Notes: generated from the letters alone by a model not told the origin. A DNA stretch of 47,665 nucleotides from Capnocytophaga cynodegmi DSM 19736 (GCF_000379185.1 NZ_KB900713.1:1-47665); one strand, 5' to 3'. Shown: positions 27,568 to 37,024, numbered from the stretch's first letter. Made by a program: numbers and translations.

Positions 27568-29772
27568 TTATAGACGACTCACTTTATCTACTCCTTTCAA
27601 GGCTTTTAAATCTTGCATTAATTTTTTCAAAGTAGCGTTGTTATTGACTGTAATTGAAACTTTTCCGTTAAACATATTCCCTTCCGCATCAATATTGATA
27701 TTGGTTAACTTTACAAATTTGTTTTCAGAAATTACCCTTGATATATCCCCAACTAAGCCATCACGGTCTAATCCACTTATTCGGACAGCAACTTTAAATT
27801 CTTGCTCTTCCGATTTTACCCACTTGGCAGGAATAATCCGATATGCATAATTTGATTGCATCGAAATAGCATTAGGACAATTCTTTTTATGAACCTTAAT
27901 TCCTTCATTTATAGTAATAAATCCAAAAATAGGATCACCAGGAATTGGGTTACAACACTTAGCAAAAGTATAGTCCAAGGCTTCTTCCTCTTTGCCAAAA
28001 ACAATGCTATCATAATGCTCGTTGGGCTTGTGAATGACTTCCTCAACAGGCTTTTTGGTTGTGGTGATTTTACTCTTGAAAAAGTTAAAAAATGAAGTTC
28101 TTTTTGAAACAAAATCACGCAACATCTGGTTGGTAATTTCTCCCGTTCCTACTTGATAAAAAACATCTAAACTCGTTTTAGTTTTAAAATGACTAACTAA
28201 ATCGTTTACAACATCTTCTGTAAGAATTAACTTAAGTTGTTTTAACTTTCTCATCAGAAGTTCTTTACCTTCCGAAGCAACAATCTTAACCTCTTCTTTT
28301 AATGCCGATTTTATTTTGTTTCGGGCTTTAGCTGTTGTGGCATAATTTAGCCAGTTTTTGTTAGGTTTTGCATTTTCGGCTGTGATAATCTCCACTTGGT
28401 CACCGCTTCGTAGTACGTGACTTAATGGAACAAGTTTATTATTTACTTTCGCTCCACGCGTTTTCATTCCAACTCCCGTATGAATGTAAAAAGCAAAATC
28501 CAAAGGAGTTGCTCCTTTTGGCAACGATTTTATTTCTCCGTTAGGAGTAAAAACGAAGATTTCTTTAGCGTATAAATTTAACTTGAAATCCTCTACAAAA
28601 TCAACTGCATTGCCTTCACTGCCTTCCAAAACTTCTTGCAGACGATTAAGCCATTCTTCAATACCTGCTTCTTTTTGATTTCCGTGTTTGTATTTGAAAT
28701 GTGCTGCATATCCTTTTTCAGCAATTTCGTGCATTCGTTCACTTCGTATTTGCACTTCTACCCAGCGCCCTTTAGGTCCCATAACTGTAATGTGCAACGC
28801 TTCATATCCTGTTGATTTTGGAGCAGATATCCAATCTCTCAGGCGTGTGGGATTAGGTCGAAAGTGGTCAGTTACAATAGAATATATTTTCCAAGCCAAA
28901 AATTTTTCTTCCTCAGGCGAACTTTCATAGATAATACGTATTGCAAATTTGTCGTATATTTCCTCAAAAGTGACGTTTTGAGCCTCCATCTTTTTATAAA
29001 TGGAATAAATTGATTTGGGGCGACCCTTAATACGATAACTTATCTTTTGACTATTCAAAGATGATTCTATTATTTCAGTAAAGGACTCAATGTAAGACTT
29101 TTGCTCTTCTTTGGACTCTTCCATTTTGCCAAGAATACTATAATAATATTCTGAATCTGTGTACTTTAAACCTAAATCTTCTAATTCAGTTTTAATATTG
29201 TAAAGACCGATACGATGCGCCAAAGGAGCATAAATATACAAGGTTTCGGAGGCTATTTTGGCTTGTTTGTGTTCTGCCATCGAATCCATTGTTTGCATAT
29301 TATGCAGTCTGTCAGCAATTTTGATGATAATCACACGAACATCATCATTCATTGTAAGAAGTAACTTTCTGAAATTTTCAGCCTGTAATGAAACATCATT
29401 TTCACGACTGAGATGTGAAATTTTTGTAAGTCCCTCAACAATGTGAGCTACAGTTGTTCCAAAAAGACGTTCCATATCTTCCACTGTATAGTCAGTGTCC
29501 TCCACTACATCGTGTAGCAAGGCTGCTGCAATAGAAACTGCGTCTAATCCTATTTGTGAAGCAACGATTTTAGCCACAGCAATTGGGTGAAGAATATAGG
29601 GCTCTCCACTTTTTCTACGTTGGTCTTTATGAGCATCAACTGCCGTATCGAAAGCCAAGCGAATAAGTTTTTTGTCTTCTTCTGTAAGTGTTTGGTAACT
29701 AATTCTTAAAAGCTCTTTGTATTCCCTTGCAATGGCTTTATTTTCTTCCTCTAAATCAAGTCTCCATTCCAT
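27568..29772 (-). CDS. Bifunctional (p)ppGpp synthetase/hydrolase RelA/SpoT (Rel)
   Basis: A 734-aa long Rel enzyme controlling the stringent response. The HD hydrolase domain has His62 (ILHP) and His87-Asp88 with Glu91-Asp92 (HDVVEDT), so hydrolysis should be intact. The synthetase domain has RIKGRPKSIYSIYKKM for GTP binding and WVEVQIRSERMHEIAE for the metal and pyrophosphoryl transfer. TGS (VFTPNGEIKSLPKGATPLDFA), the zinc-finger-like CCNPIPGDPIFGF and the ACT domain at the C-terminus are complete. It heads a transcript with the SpoU gene. Confidence 0.96.
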   Translation of the reverse strand: MEWRLDLEEENKAIAREYKELLRISYQTLTEEDKKLIRLAFDTAVDAHKDQRRKSGEPYILHPIAVAKIVASQIGLDAVSIAAALLHDVVEDTDYTVEDMERLFGTTVAHIVEGLTKISHLSRENDVSLQAENFRKLLLTMNDDVRVIIIKIADRLHNMQTMDSMAEHKQAKIASETLYIYAPLAHRIGLYNIKTELEDLGLKYTDSEYYYSILGKMEESKEEQKSYIESFTEIIESSLNSQKISYRIKGRPKSIYSIYKKMEAQNVTFEEIYDKFAIRIIYESSPEEEKFLAWKIYSIVTDHFRPNPTRLRDWISAPKSTGYEALHITVMGPKGRWVEVQIRSERMHEIAEKGYAAHFKYKHGNQKEAGIEEWLNRLQEVLEGSEGNAVDFVEDFKLNLYAKEIFVFTPNGEIKSLPKGATPLDFAFYIHTGVGMKTRGAKVNNKLVPLSHVLRSGDQVEIITAENAKPNKNWLNYATTAKARNKIKSALKEEVKIVASEGKELLMRKLKQLKLILTEDVVNDLVSHFKTKTSLDVFYQVGTGEITNQMLRDFVSKRTSFFNFFKSKITTTKKPVEEVIHKPNEHYDSIVFGKEEEALDYTFAKCCNPIPGDPIFGFITINEGIKVHKKNCPNAISMQSNYAYRIIPAKWVKSEEQEFKVAVRISGLDRDGLVGDISRVISENKFVKLTNINIDAEGNMFNGKVSITVNNNATLKKLMQDLKALKGVDKVSRL

Positions 29773-29870
29773 AGTATCAAACGTATTTTTCTTATATTAA
29801 CTATTTGTGGAAAAATCAGTACATCATATTCATTTATGAAAGAATGATATACAATTTCAACCGTACCTTG

Positions 29871-29878
29871 CAAAATTA
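29871..29878 (-). promoter_or_regulatory. -7 promoter element for relA/spoT
   Basis: The minus strand reads TAATTTTG, an exact TAnnTTTG match, about 100 bp before the ATG. The 257-bp spacer holds nothing else I can name. Confidence 0.45.
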
Positions 29879-30029
29879 TATAAAATAATAATTCTATTTA
29901 CATTTTTTATAGATTTTTTTATTATAATTTCACAACTGAGTAGCTTAAAGCAAAAGATTTGTCTTTATTTTAGAAGATATGTGGTAAAAATTGAGAAGAG
30001 TAAAAATTCAAAAAATACAAGTAAAAATA

Positions 30030-31070
30030 TTATTTTTCTTCAAAGACGACTTCAAAAACCAAACTCCAGTTTTTTCCTGTAATAAAAAATGTTTCACGAG
30101 CAGGGTGATACGCAATTCCGTTTAAAACGTCCAATTCATCAATTTGTTCTACTTTTTCTTTCAGTCCACGAACATCAATTATTCCCTCAATCGCCCCGTT
30201 TTCAGGATTAATTATCATTATACCATCTTTTTGGTACGTATTTGCATAGATTTTCCCATTAACCCATTCTAACTCGTTAGTATTGGAAAAGAGTGACTTA
30301 TCGGTACAAAGTTGTATAAAATCTTCTTCTTCAAAAGTTTCAGAATTTAAAATCCATATTTTTTCTGAACCATCACTTTTGTATATTTTTTCTCCGTTGT
30401 GGCAAATTCCCCAACCTTCTCTACTCTTTCCATATTTGAAACTTCCAATTTGTTTTAAATCAGAATTATAAATCAAACCTTTGTTTTCTTGCCACGTCAG
30501 TTGAATTATTTTTTCATTAAGAATCGTTACCCCTTCACCAAAATATTGTGAATCTAATTGAATGTTTTTATATATTTCCCCTGTAAAAATATTCCATTTT
30601 TTCAAAGAAGATTTCCCGTACTGACCTGTACTTTCTATGATTGTATCTCCCACAAATTCAAATCCTTGTGTATATGATTTTTTGTCGTGAGGATATGTGT
30701 TTAAAACTTTGTAAGTATAAATTTTGGGTGACTGATTCGCTAAAATAGTTATTTCTTTCTGTATTTTATGCATTTTTCCACTTTGGGTTGTTATTTCAGC
30801 CTCCAAAATTTGTTTGCCTAATTTAACATCTTTAAGCTGGTATTTTTTATTTGCTTCAGGAATTGTATTTCTATTAATTTTGTATGTTACAGATGTAACA
30901 TCTTCTCCAAAATTATTTTTGGATATGTCAAAATCAAGAACATCATTCAGTTGATATTGTTTACTTTTGGGAGTGATTTCAATACTAAATTTGTCCTTTT
31001 TTTGTGTTCCTACTCCATTACAGGAAACTAGTAAAAAACTCAAAATAAATGATAGAAAAATAGTTTTCAT
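30030..31070 (-). CDS. Glutaminyl-peptide cyclotransferase (plant-type propeller), lipoprotein
   Basis: A 346-aa protein. The N-terminus is a lipoprotein signal with lipobox LLVSC at about residues 13-17, so it is probably membrane anchored facing the periplasm. The region from about residue 120 is a beta-propeller of the Q-cyclase family: HDKKSYTQGFEFVGD, ESTGQYGKSSLKKWN, WGICHNGEKIYKSDGS, ELEWVNGKIYANTY and DVLNGIAYHP match the propeller strands. It would convert N-terminal glutamine to pyroglutamate. It lies 9 bp after the TonB-like gene in the same operon. Confidence 0.92.
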   Translation of the reverse strand: MKTIFLSFILSFLLVSCNGVGTQKKDKFSIEITPKSKQYQLNDVLDFDISKNNFGEDVTSVTYKINRNTIPEANKKYQLKDVKLGKQILEAEITTQSGKMHKIQKEITILANQSPKIYTYKVLNTYPHDKKSYTQGFEFVGDTIIESTGQYGKSSLKKWNIFTGEIYKNIQLDSQYFGEGVTILNEKIIQLTWQENKGLIYNSDLKQIGSFKYGKSREGWGICHNGEKIYKSDGSEKIWILNSETFEEEDFIQLCTDKSLFSNTNELEWVNGKIYANTYQKDGIMIINPENGAIEGIIDVRGLKEKVEQIDELDVLNGIAYHPARETFFITGKNWSLVFEVVFEEK

Positions 31071-31079
31071 TTAAAAAAA

Positions 31080-31991
31080 TTATCTTTTTTGCTGGAAAGA
31101 ATACGTAATTGTACCAACCTGTACACCTCTTCCTTGTACACTATTAAAACGAGCTTGTTGAGCATACGACAAGGAATTATCAAGAAGACAACCATCTGAA
31201 GTTGTGGAATTTACCTTGTCAATTGTTGCTTCAATTACATTACCTGACTCATCTACTTTTATGATAACTACTACCCTACCATATCTCTCACAAGTAAAAA
31301 TAGGATTTGGTAATTCTTCTCGTAAAGTTCTGTCAGTCAATGCATATTTAACCAGTGCATTTTTATTAACAACATCGTCGTTTTTGGTTAAAGTTTTTTC
31401 CTCAACTTTTATATTTGTAGGCAAAATTAAATCTGTTTTAGGAGCGTTTGAAGTCAATAATTCTTCATTAGCTTCCATCATCTCACGTTCTGCTAAAATT
31501 TCATCAAGGCTTTTGTGAGCATCTTCCGAATGTTGTAAATTCATATCCGACTCATTATAAGCGCTCAAAGTAACTTTCGTATTATTAGGAGTTTCCGTTA
31601 ACTCTTCCATTTCTTTGGGCTTCTCTTCAATTTCTTCTGGCAAGTCAGAAATATGGCTCATTTCAATCATAATTTCCTTCTCGTGATTCTGAAGCTGTAT
31701 TACGAGAAGCGAGATTACCAAACAAAACATAATGAACAAGGTCACTGTTATTGACTTATCCGAATCTGAGAATAAAGAGAAAAAGTATTCCATTTCATAC
31801 CGAAAACCACTTGTTTTTTTACGTTTTTTTTGAAAAAAAATAACTTTCTTGTCAGATTTCACCTTTTTTTCATTCAAAGTTTCTTTCTCTTTGACTTTTT
31901 CCTCAAAAAGCTGATTTATAGTTTTTTTTGTTTCAACCTCTATTTCGTAAGGCTTATGTCTGTTTTCATAAAGGTCATTGATGGTTTTCAT
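31080..31991 (-). CDS. TonB-like energy transducer
   Basis: A 303-aa protein with one membrane helix at about residues 81-101 (ITVTLFIMFCLVISLLVIQLQ). Before it is an unusually long, lysine-rich cytoplasmic part of about 80 residues containing two similar segments, INDLYE and INQLFE. The periplasmic linker is acidic with few prolines, and the C-terminal domain (VVVIIKVDESGNVIEATID) has the TonB fold. It would transfer proton-motive energy to outer-membrane receptors. Its start overlaps the truB stop by 4 bp. No exbB or exbD is in the window. Confidence 0.85.
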   Translation of the reverse strand: MKTINDLYENRHKPYEIEVETKKTINQLFEEKVKEKETLNEKKVKSDKKVIFFQKKRKKTSGFRYEMEYFFSLFSDSDKSITVTLFIMFCLVISLLVIQLQNHEKEIMIEMSHISDLPEEIEEKPKEMEELTETPNNTKVTLSAYNESDMNLQHSEDAHKSLDEILAEREMMEANEELLTSNAPKTDLILPTNIKVEEKTLTKNDDVVNKNALVKYALTDRTLREELPNPIFTCERYGRVVVIIKVDESGNVIEATIDKVNSTTSDGCLLDNSLSYAQQARFNSVQGRGVQVGTITYSFQQKR

Positions 31992-32707
31992 CTTAGTTTT
32001 TTTAGAATTTTTTGCTCCACAAAATCATCAGGAGAAAGGGCGTTTTCAACAGGAAAATCACCAATTCTCGTACGCCTCAAAGCGACCAAATGAGCACCAC
32101 TTTGCAAGGCTTTTCCAAAATCATTCGCTAAAGAACGAATGTAAGTTCCCTTACTGCAAACTACCTCAAAATCAATATCAGGGAAATGGCTAATATCAAT
32201 ATTAAATTGCTGTATTTGAACGATTCGCTTAGGAACTTCTATGGTTTCCTCTCCTTCACGAGCCAATTCGTAAAGCCTTTTTCCTTCCCTTTTTATAGCG
32301 GAAAATACGGGCGGAGTTTGCTCTATTTCTCCTATAAATTGCTGACGGACTTGCTCAATCAATTCAGGGGTGATATGTGCTATCGGAAAGGTTTGCTCAA
32401 TTTCTGTTTCCAAATCGAATGACGAAGTGGTTGCCCCCAATCGGATGGTTCCTGTATAAGTTTTTAGAGCGTCTTGAAATTTGGTAATTTTTTTGGTGAA
32501 TTTTCCCGTGCAAATGACAAGCAAACCCGAAGCGAGAGGGTCTAAAGTTCCAGCGTGTCCTATTTTAATTTTTTTTAGTTTGTAGTTTTTTATAATAGAC
32601 CATTTAATTTTATTAACCGCCTGAAATGAAGACCAATGCAAAGGCTTGTCAATCAGTAAAATTTGACCTTCAAGAAGTTGTTCAGGGGTTAAAAAATGTT
32701 CTGTCAT
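31988..32707 (-). CDS. truB: tRNA pseudouridine-55 synthase
   Basis: A 239-aa pseudouridine synthase that modifies U55 in the T-loop of tRNA. LLIDKPLHWSSFQAVNKIK opens the catalytic domain, and the catalytic Asp is in KIGHAGTLDPLASGLL. CSKGTYIRSLANDFG is also conserved. The C-terminal PUA domain is short or absent. It starts an operon truB-TonB-like-Q cyclase with 4-bp and 9-bp junctions. Confidence 0.95.
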   Translation of the reverse strand: MTEHFLTPEQLLEGQILLIDKPLHWSSFQAVNKIKWSIIKNYKLKKIKIGHAGTLDPLASGLLVICTGKFTKKITKFQDALKTYTGTIRLGATTSSFDLETEIEQTFPIAHITPELIEQVRQQFIGEIEQTPPVFSAIKREGKRLYELAREGEETIEVPKRIVQIQQFNIDISHFPDIDFEVVCSKGTYIRSLANDFGKALQSGAHLVALRRTRIGDFPVENALSPDDFVEQKILKKLR

Positions 32708-32776
32708 ATATATTTAAAAACTTAATAGATGTAAGTTGTATTTTTTTATTATTTGATAATGTTTTGTTTACAAAAA

Positions 32777-33430
32777 TTAATTATCATCAACGCCGTAATA
32801 TTTTACTCCAATTTTGATGCGTTCTCGTCCGTTTTCAAGTCGCCATTTGTTCGTATCACGCAATGAATAAGCACAACCGCAATATTCTTGCATATAGAAT
32901 TGCTCTCGTTTGCTAATTTCGAGCATTCGGGCAGAACCTCCTTTTTTTCGCCAATTGTGTGTCCAATAGGTTATTCCTTCGTACTTCTCTGCAGCTCGAA
33001 TGCCACAATCGTTGATTTGGTCAAAATTCTTCCAACGCGAAATCCCAAGCGAACTTGTAATGGTATCAAAACCATTTTCATAAGCATACAAAGCTGTACG
33101 CTCAAAACGCATATCAAAGCACATCGTGCAGCGAACGCCTCTTTCGGGTTCCATTTCCATTCCTTTAGCACGTTCGTACCAGTTATCTACATCATAATCA
33201 GCATCAATGATAGGAATATTGCATTTTTCAGCAAAGCGAATGTTCTCCTCTTTCCTGATTTCATATTCTTTCAAAGGATGAATATTTGGGTTGTAGAAAA
33301 ATATAGTAAACTCAATACCCGAAGCTTGGATAGCCTCCATTACTTCTCCTGAACAAGGGGCACAACAAGAGTGTAATAGCAGTTTTTTACCATTATTAGG
33401 AAGTGCTAATTTTTCACGAATTAAAGTCAT
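32777..33430 (-). CDS. queH: Epoxyqueuosine reductase QueH
   Basis: A 217-aa enzyme for the last step of queuosine tRNA modification, the non-homologous replacement of QueG. Conserved cysteine clusters are visible: [11 protein letters not shown] near residue 21, [12 protein letters not shown] in the middle and [11 protein letters not shown] near the C-terminus, which bind the Fe-S cluster. [16 protein letters not shown] is another family segment. It diverges from the DUF368 gene. Confidence 0.94.
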   Translation of the reverse strand: MTLIREKLALPNNGKKLLLHSCCAPCSGEVMEAIQASGIEFTIFFYNPNIHPLKEYEIRKEENIRFAEKCNIPIIDADYDVDNWYERAKGMEMEPERGVRCTMCFDMRFERTALYAYENGFDTITSSLGISRWKNFDQINDCGIRAAEKYEGITYWTHNWRKKGGSARMLEISKREQFYMQEYCGCAYSLRDTNKWRLENGRERIKIGVKYYGVDDN

Positions 33431-33633
33431 TTTCTCTTTTATTTTTTTGCAAATAAAGTAATTTTTTTGATGTCTTTCACAGCTATTATAAAATATTTTT
33501 TTGTAAATCTGAAAAAACTAAAGAAATGCAAACTATTTTTAAAAAAAAATCACATAAAACATCTTGAGATTAATATTCTTAAAACATATTTGTTTCTTAC
33601 TGAAAATAAGCATTTTGTTATACAAAAAAAGCC

Positions 33634-33665
33634 TTTGGGGTTTATGATTATTTTATGTACATTTG
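33634..33665 (+). promoter_or_regulatory. Consensus promoter for the DUF368 gene
   Basis: TTTG at 33634-33637 and TACATTTG at 33658-33665 with a 20-bp spacer match the -33/-7 consensus. The leader to the ATG is about 20 nt. This promoter overlaps a short open frame at 33467-33679, arguing against that frame being a gene. Confidence 0.75.
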
Positions 33666-33689
33666 CACACAATTATTAAACGATAAAGA

Positions 33690-34619
33690 ATGCGAAGAAA
33701 TTTTTTTGATTATATTTTGATTTCTTTAAAAGGAATGGCTATGGGAGCGGCTGATGTAGTCCCAGGAGTTTCGGGGGGAACAATAGCTTTTATCTCTGGG
33801 ATTTACGAAGAACTTATTGACTCTATCAGCAAAATCAATTTAGGGGCTTTAAAAATTCTTAGAAAAGAAGGAATTACTCCCTTTTGGAAACATATTAACG
33901 GAAATTTCTTTCTTGCCCTGTTTTTAGGAGTGGCAATCAGTATTTTTTCATTAGCAAAAGGCATTAAGTGGTTACTAGCTAATGAGCCTATCTTGGTTTG
34001 GTCTTTCTTTTTCGGATTGATGGTAGCCTGTATTCTATTTTTAGCGAAAGACATACAGAAATGGAGTTTAGCTACAATTCTGGTGATGATTATTTCGTTT
34101 GTAGTTGCCTACGGAATAACAACTTTACCTCCTTTAGGAAGCCACAACGGATTAATATTTTTATTCTTCGCTGGAGCTTTGGCTATTTGTGCGATGATTC
34201 TTCCCGGTATTTCAGGAGCTTTTATTTTGGTTCTTTTAGGAGCTTATGACATCGTTCTTACCGCCGTTGATGAAAAAAACATTAAAATATTAGCAATAAT
34301 TGCAATGGGAGCTGTTTTTGGATTACTAAGTTTTTCCAAAATATTAAAATGGCTTTTTGAACATCATCGGAATTTGACTATTGCTTCCTTAACTGCTTTC
34401 ATAATTGGCTCACTTAATAAAGTTTGGCCTTGGAAAGAAGTTATTTCAACCAAAGTAGATGCTCACGGAAAAGTAATTCCGTTGTTAGAAAAAAGCATTC
34501 TACCCACTTACTACGAAGGAAATCCGCAAGTAATTCTTGCAATTACAATGGCTTTGGCAGGTTTTTTCCTGTTGTACGGACTTGAAAAATGGGCAGGAAA
34601 ATTGAAAACAAACCGATAA
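33690..34619 (+). CDS. DUF368 multi-pass membrane protein
   Basis: A 309-aa integral membrane protein with about nine helices. MGAADVVPGVSGGTIAFISGIYEELI near the N-terminus and AICAMILPGISGAFILVLLGAYD are the two repeated signatures of the family. Family knowledge: DUF368 proteins, together with DedA proteins, have been implicated in polyprenyl-phosphate recycling across the inner membrane. It is monocistronic with its own promoter and a terminator. Confidence 0.93.
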   Translation: MRRNFFDYILISLKGMAMGAADVVPGVSGGTIAFISGIYEELIDSISKINLGALKILRKEGITPFWKHINGNFFLALFLGVAISIFSLAKGIKWLLANEPILVWSFFFGLMVACILFLAKDIQKWSLATILVMIISFVVAYGITTLPPLGSHNGLIFLFFAGALAICAMILPGISGAFILVLLGAYDIVLTAVDEKNIKILAIIAMGAVFGLLSFSKILKWLFEHHRNLTIASLTAFIIGSLNKVWPWKEVISTKVDAHGKVIPLLEKSILPTYYEGNPQVILAITMALAGFFLLYGLEKWAGKLKTNR

Positions 34620-34641
34620 AGAACATTAACAATATAATTAC

Positions 34642-34682
34642 AATGAGATTGTTTTAAAAATATTTAAAATAGTCTCATTTTT
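34642..34682 (+). terminator. Terminator after the DUF368 gene
   Basis: AATGAGA at 34642-34648 pairs with TCTCATT at 34673-34679, with an inner TTTTAAA/TTTAAAA stem; T-rich sequence follows. Confidence 0.7.
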
Positions 34683-34737
34683 AAATTGCAATGACTTTAA
34701 ACTGGTGATATATAATATAGTCTGAAAAATAAATATT

Positions 34738-35493
34738 ATGAAACGTTTGTTTGCTTTAGTTGGGAAAAATATTTCGTACTCTTTCTCAAGGGCTTATTTC
34801 ACAGAAAAATTTGAAAAAGAACACATTTCAGATGCTGAATATGTCAATTTCGATTTGAATTCTGTTGATGAGCTGCCTCAAAAACTTCAGAAAAATCCAA
34901 ACATACAAGGAATGAACGTAACCATTCCTTATAAAAAGGAAATTATTCCTATGTTGGCAAAATTAGACCCTATAGCAGAAGAAATCGGGGCGGTGAACAC
35001 CATCAAAGTTACCCAAAAAGGATTGATAGGGTACAATACCGATTATTTTGGTTTTAGTGAGTCATTAAAGCCTTTTTTGAAGGAACATCACACTAAAGCT
35101 CTGATTTTAGGTACAGGCGGAGCGTCCAATGCAGTAGCATATGCACTGAAAATGCTCGGAATTTCTTTTCGGTTTGTGTCCAGAACACCCAAAATGGGGC
35201 AATTTTCGTACTCGGATTTATCCTCACAAATTATAAACAAATACAAAATCATCATCAATTGTACGCCTTTAGGAACTTTCCCTAATGTAGAAGACTTCCC
35301 TCCTATCCCGTACCAATTTCTGACCTCAGAACATCTGCTTTACGACCTAATTTACAACCCAGAGAAAACAACTTTCTTGCAAAAAGGAGAAAAAAAGAAA
35401 GCAATCATCATTAACGGACGGAAAATGTTGGAACTTCAGGCTGAAAAAGCGTGGGAAATATGGAATGAAATCTCCAATGAAAGTAAAAAATAA
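34738..35493 (+). CDS. aroE: Shikimate dehydrogenase
   Basis: A 251-aa NADP-dependent enzyme reducing 3-dehydroshikimate in the aromatic amino-acid pathway. The substrate site SYSFS (in GKNISYSFSRAYF), the catalytic Lys in NVTIPYKKEII and the Asp in IGYNTDYFGF are present. The nucleotide-binding glycine-rich loop is GTGGASNAVA. It is slightly short for the family (about 270) but shows every block. It is followed by tsaE on the same strand after 93 bp. Confidence 0.95.
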   Translation: MKRLFALVGKNISYSFSRAYFTEKFEKEHISDAEYVNFDLNSVDELPQKLQKNPNIQGMNVTIPYKKEIIPMLAKLDPIAEEIGAVNTIKVTQKGLIGYNTDYFGFSESLKPFLKEHHTKALILGTGGASNAVAYALKMLGISFRFVSRTPKMGQFSYSDLSSQIINKYKIIINCTPLGTFPNVEDFPPIPYQFLTSEHLLYDLIYNPEKTTFLQKGEKKKAIIINGRKMLELQAEKAWEIWNEISNESKK

Positions 35494-35586
35494 CTAAAAT
35501 ATCACCTAATCAATATAAATCAAAGTAAAAAATGGCTTAAATATCAGCTTTTAAGTTTCTAAACATTTAAAAATAATCACTTTTGT

Positions 35587-36003
35587 ATGGAAATAACATA
35601 TTCTTTATCCGAAATAGACGCAGTTGCACAACAGATACTTCCTCTACTTTCTTCCAAAGTTGTTGTTTTTGAAGGAAGTATGGGAATGGGAAAAACTACA
35701 CTTATCAAATCGTTAGTAAAGGCCATTGCTATTGACGACGTTACAGGAAGCCCCACATTCGGTTTGGTAAATCATTATGAAAGTGATGACAACATCGTAT
35801 ATCATTTTGATTTTTATCGTATTGAACACGAGGAAGAGGCTTTTGATATTGGCTTTGAAGAATACCTATATTCTGGGGCGTGGTGCTTCATTGAGTGGGC
35901 AGAACGCGTAAGCTCTTACCTACCTGAACGTTACACCACAATTGAAATTCAGTGGATTGATACCGACAAAAGAAAGCTAAAAATTATCAATCCTTCCGAT
36001 TAG
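35587..36003 (+). CDS. tsaE: tRNA t6A biosynthesis ATPase TsaE
   Basis: A 138-aa P-loop protein, partner of TsaD and TsaB in making t6A37 in tRNA. Walker A is GSMGMGKTTLIK (about residues 30-41), followed by SPTFGLVNHY, HFDFYRIEHEEEA and CFIEWAERV. It is usually essential. The frame begins right after the sequence CACTTTTGT, so the transcript leader must be very short or the promoter is upstream. Its 3' end overlaps the convergent EEP gene by 17 bp. Confidence 0.95.
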   Translation: MEITYSLSEIDAVAQQILPLLSSKVVVFEGSMGMGKTTLIKSLVKAIAIDDVTGSPTFGLVNHYESDDNIVYHFDFYRIEHEEEAFDIGFEEYLYSGAWCFIEWAERVSSYLPERYTTIEIQWIDTDKRKLKIINPSD

Positions 36004-36847
36004 GAAGCGTAACACGCACTTTCACAGGAAAATGGTCTGACGGATATAGTCCGTCAATTTTTTTATCTATAATTTTATAATTTTTCGCCTGTAAACCTTC
36101 GGAAATGAAAATAAAATCAATACGTTCTTGAGGAGCTTCATCTAATTTGAACGCTGTGAATGTACCTTTAGGAATGTTGTTATAAGGTTTGTAAGTATCT
36201 TTGAGTTGTTTTTTGATGGCAACGATACCTTCGTGTTGTGGCGGAACATTAAAGTCACCCATAAGTATCACATTTGCTTTTGAATTACCTGCAATTTCTT
36301 TTATTTTATCCAAAATCAAAGTGGCACTTTCCCGCTGAGCTACCTTTCCTTCGTGGTCGAAATGTGTGTTGAATACAAAGAACTCCGTATTGCCTTGCTG
36401 CAATTTGAGCCAAGTTGTAATACGATTGCAACAGGTTCCATCCCAGCCTTTTGACGGAACTTCGGGAGTTTGTGAAAGCCAAAACTGACCGCTATCAAGC
36501 AACTTAAATTTTTTCTTATCGAAAAAAACAGCCATATGCTCCCCACCTTGCTTTCCGTCATCTCTTCCTACTCCCACACGCTGATAATTCGGAAAAGCGT
36601 CCTCTAAAAATGTTACTTGATGATGTAATGCTTCCTGAACACCCAAAATAGCAGGATTTTCTGCCTTAAGAAACCTCACAACACGTTCTTTTCGATTACC
36701 ATCTGTCCAAGAATTTTCCTTATCGCCCGTATTATCAAGACGAATATTGAAAGTCATCACGTCGAAAGTCTGAGCATAACTCAATTTGCCAAAAAATATG
36801 ACAAATACCATCAAAAATAACTGAATTTGTCTTTGTTTTATGAACAT
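35987..36847 (-). CDS. Secreted endonuclease/exonuclease/phosphatase-family hydrolase
   Basis: A 286-aa protein with a signal peptide (LFLMVFVIFFGKLSYAQ, cleavage at about residue 25). EEP-fold motifs: DVMTFNIRLDN, VQEAL, GDFNV and the final SDHFPVKV with the catalytic His. Substrates in the family range from phosphodiesters to sphingomyelin and DNA; none can be chosen here. The 5' leader runs through a gene-free region of about 400 bp carrying several hairpins, so regulation by transcript structure is possible. Its 3' end overlaps tsaE by 17 bp. Confidence 0.92.
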   Translation of the reverse strand: MFIKQRQIQLFLMVFVIFFGKLSYAQTFDVMTFNIRLDNTGDKENSWTDGNRKERVVRFLKAENPAILGVQEALHHQVTFLEDAFPNYQRVGVGRDDGKQGGEHMAVFFDKKKFKLLDSGQFWLSQTPEVPSKGWDGTCCNRITTWLKLQQGNTEFFVFNTHFDHEGKVAQRESATLILDKIKEIAGNSKANVILMGDFNVPPQHEGIVAIKKQLKDTYKPYNNIPKGTFTAFKLDEAPQERIDFIFISEGLQAKNYKIIDKKIDGLYPSDHFPVKVRVTLPNRKD

Positions 36848-36914
36848 AATCTATCTAATTTAATAAAAATATGCCTATTAATGTATTATTTTTTATCCTC
36901 TAAAAGATTAAAAA

Positions 36915-37014
36915 TCCTATCTTTTACCCAAAAAAATAAATTAAAAAAAGATAGGAGGCATTAAAACATAAATTTTTAAAATGAAAAAAAATCAAAAAAC
37001 AATCACCTCCTATC
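36915..37014 (-). promoter_or_regulatory. Hairpin unit 3 with a competing third arm, upstream of the EEP gene
   Basis: On the minus strand GATAGGAGG (37014-37006) pairs with CCTCCTATC (36958-36950) across a 47-nt loop, followed by a run of T. A downstream AAAAGATAGGA (36925-36915) can instead pair with the same second arm (TCCTATCTTTT at 36956-36946). The two pairings are mutually exclusive, the layout of an attenuator. It ends 68 bp before the EEP start codon. Confidence 0.45.
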
Positions 37015-37024
37015 CTAAAATTGT

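Noticed and set aside
33467-33679. A 70-codon open frame before the DUF368 gene
   Set aside because: It is very rich in Lys, Phe and Ile as AT-rich random DNA would be, and the consensus promoter for the next gene lies inside it.
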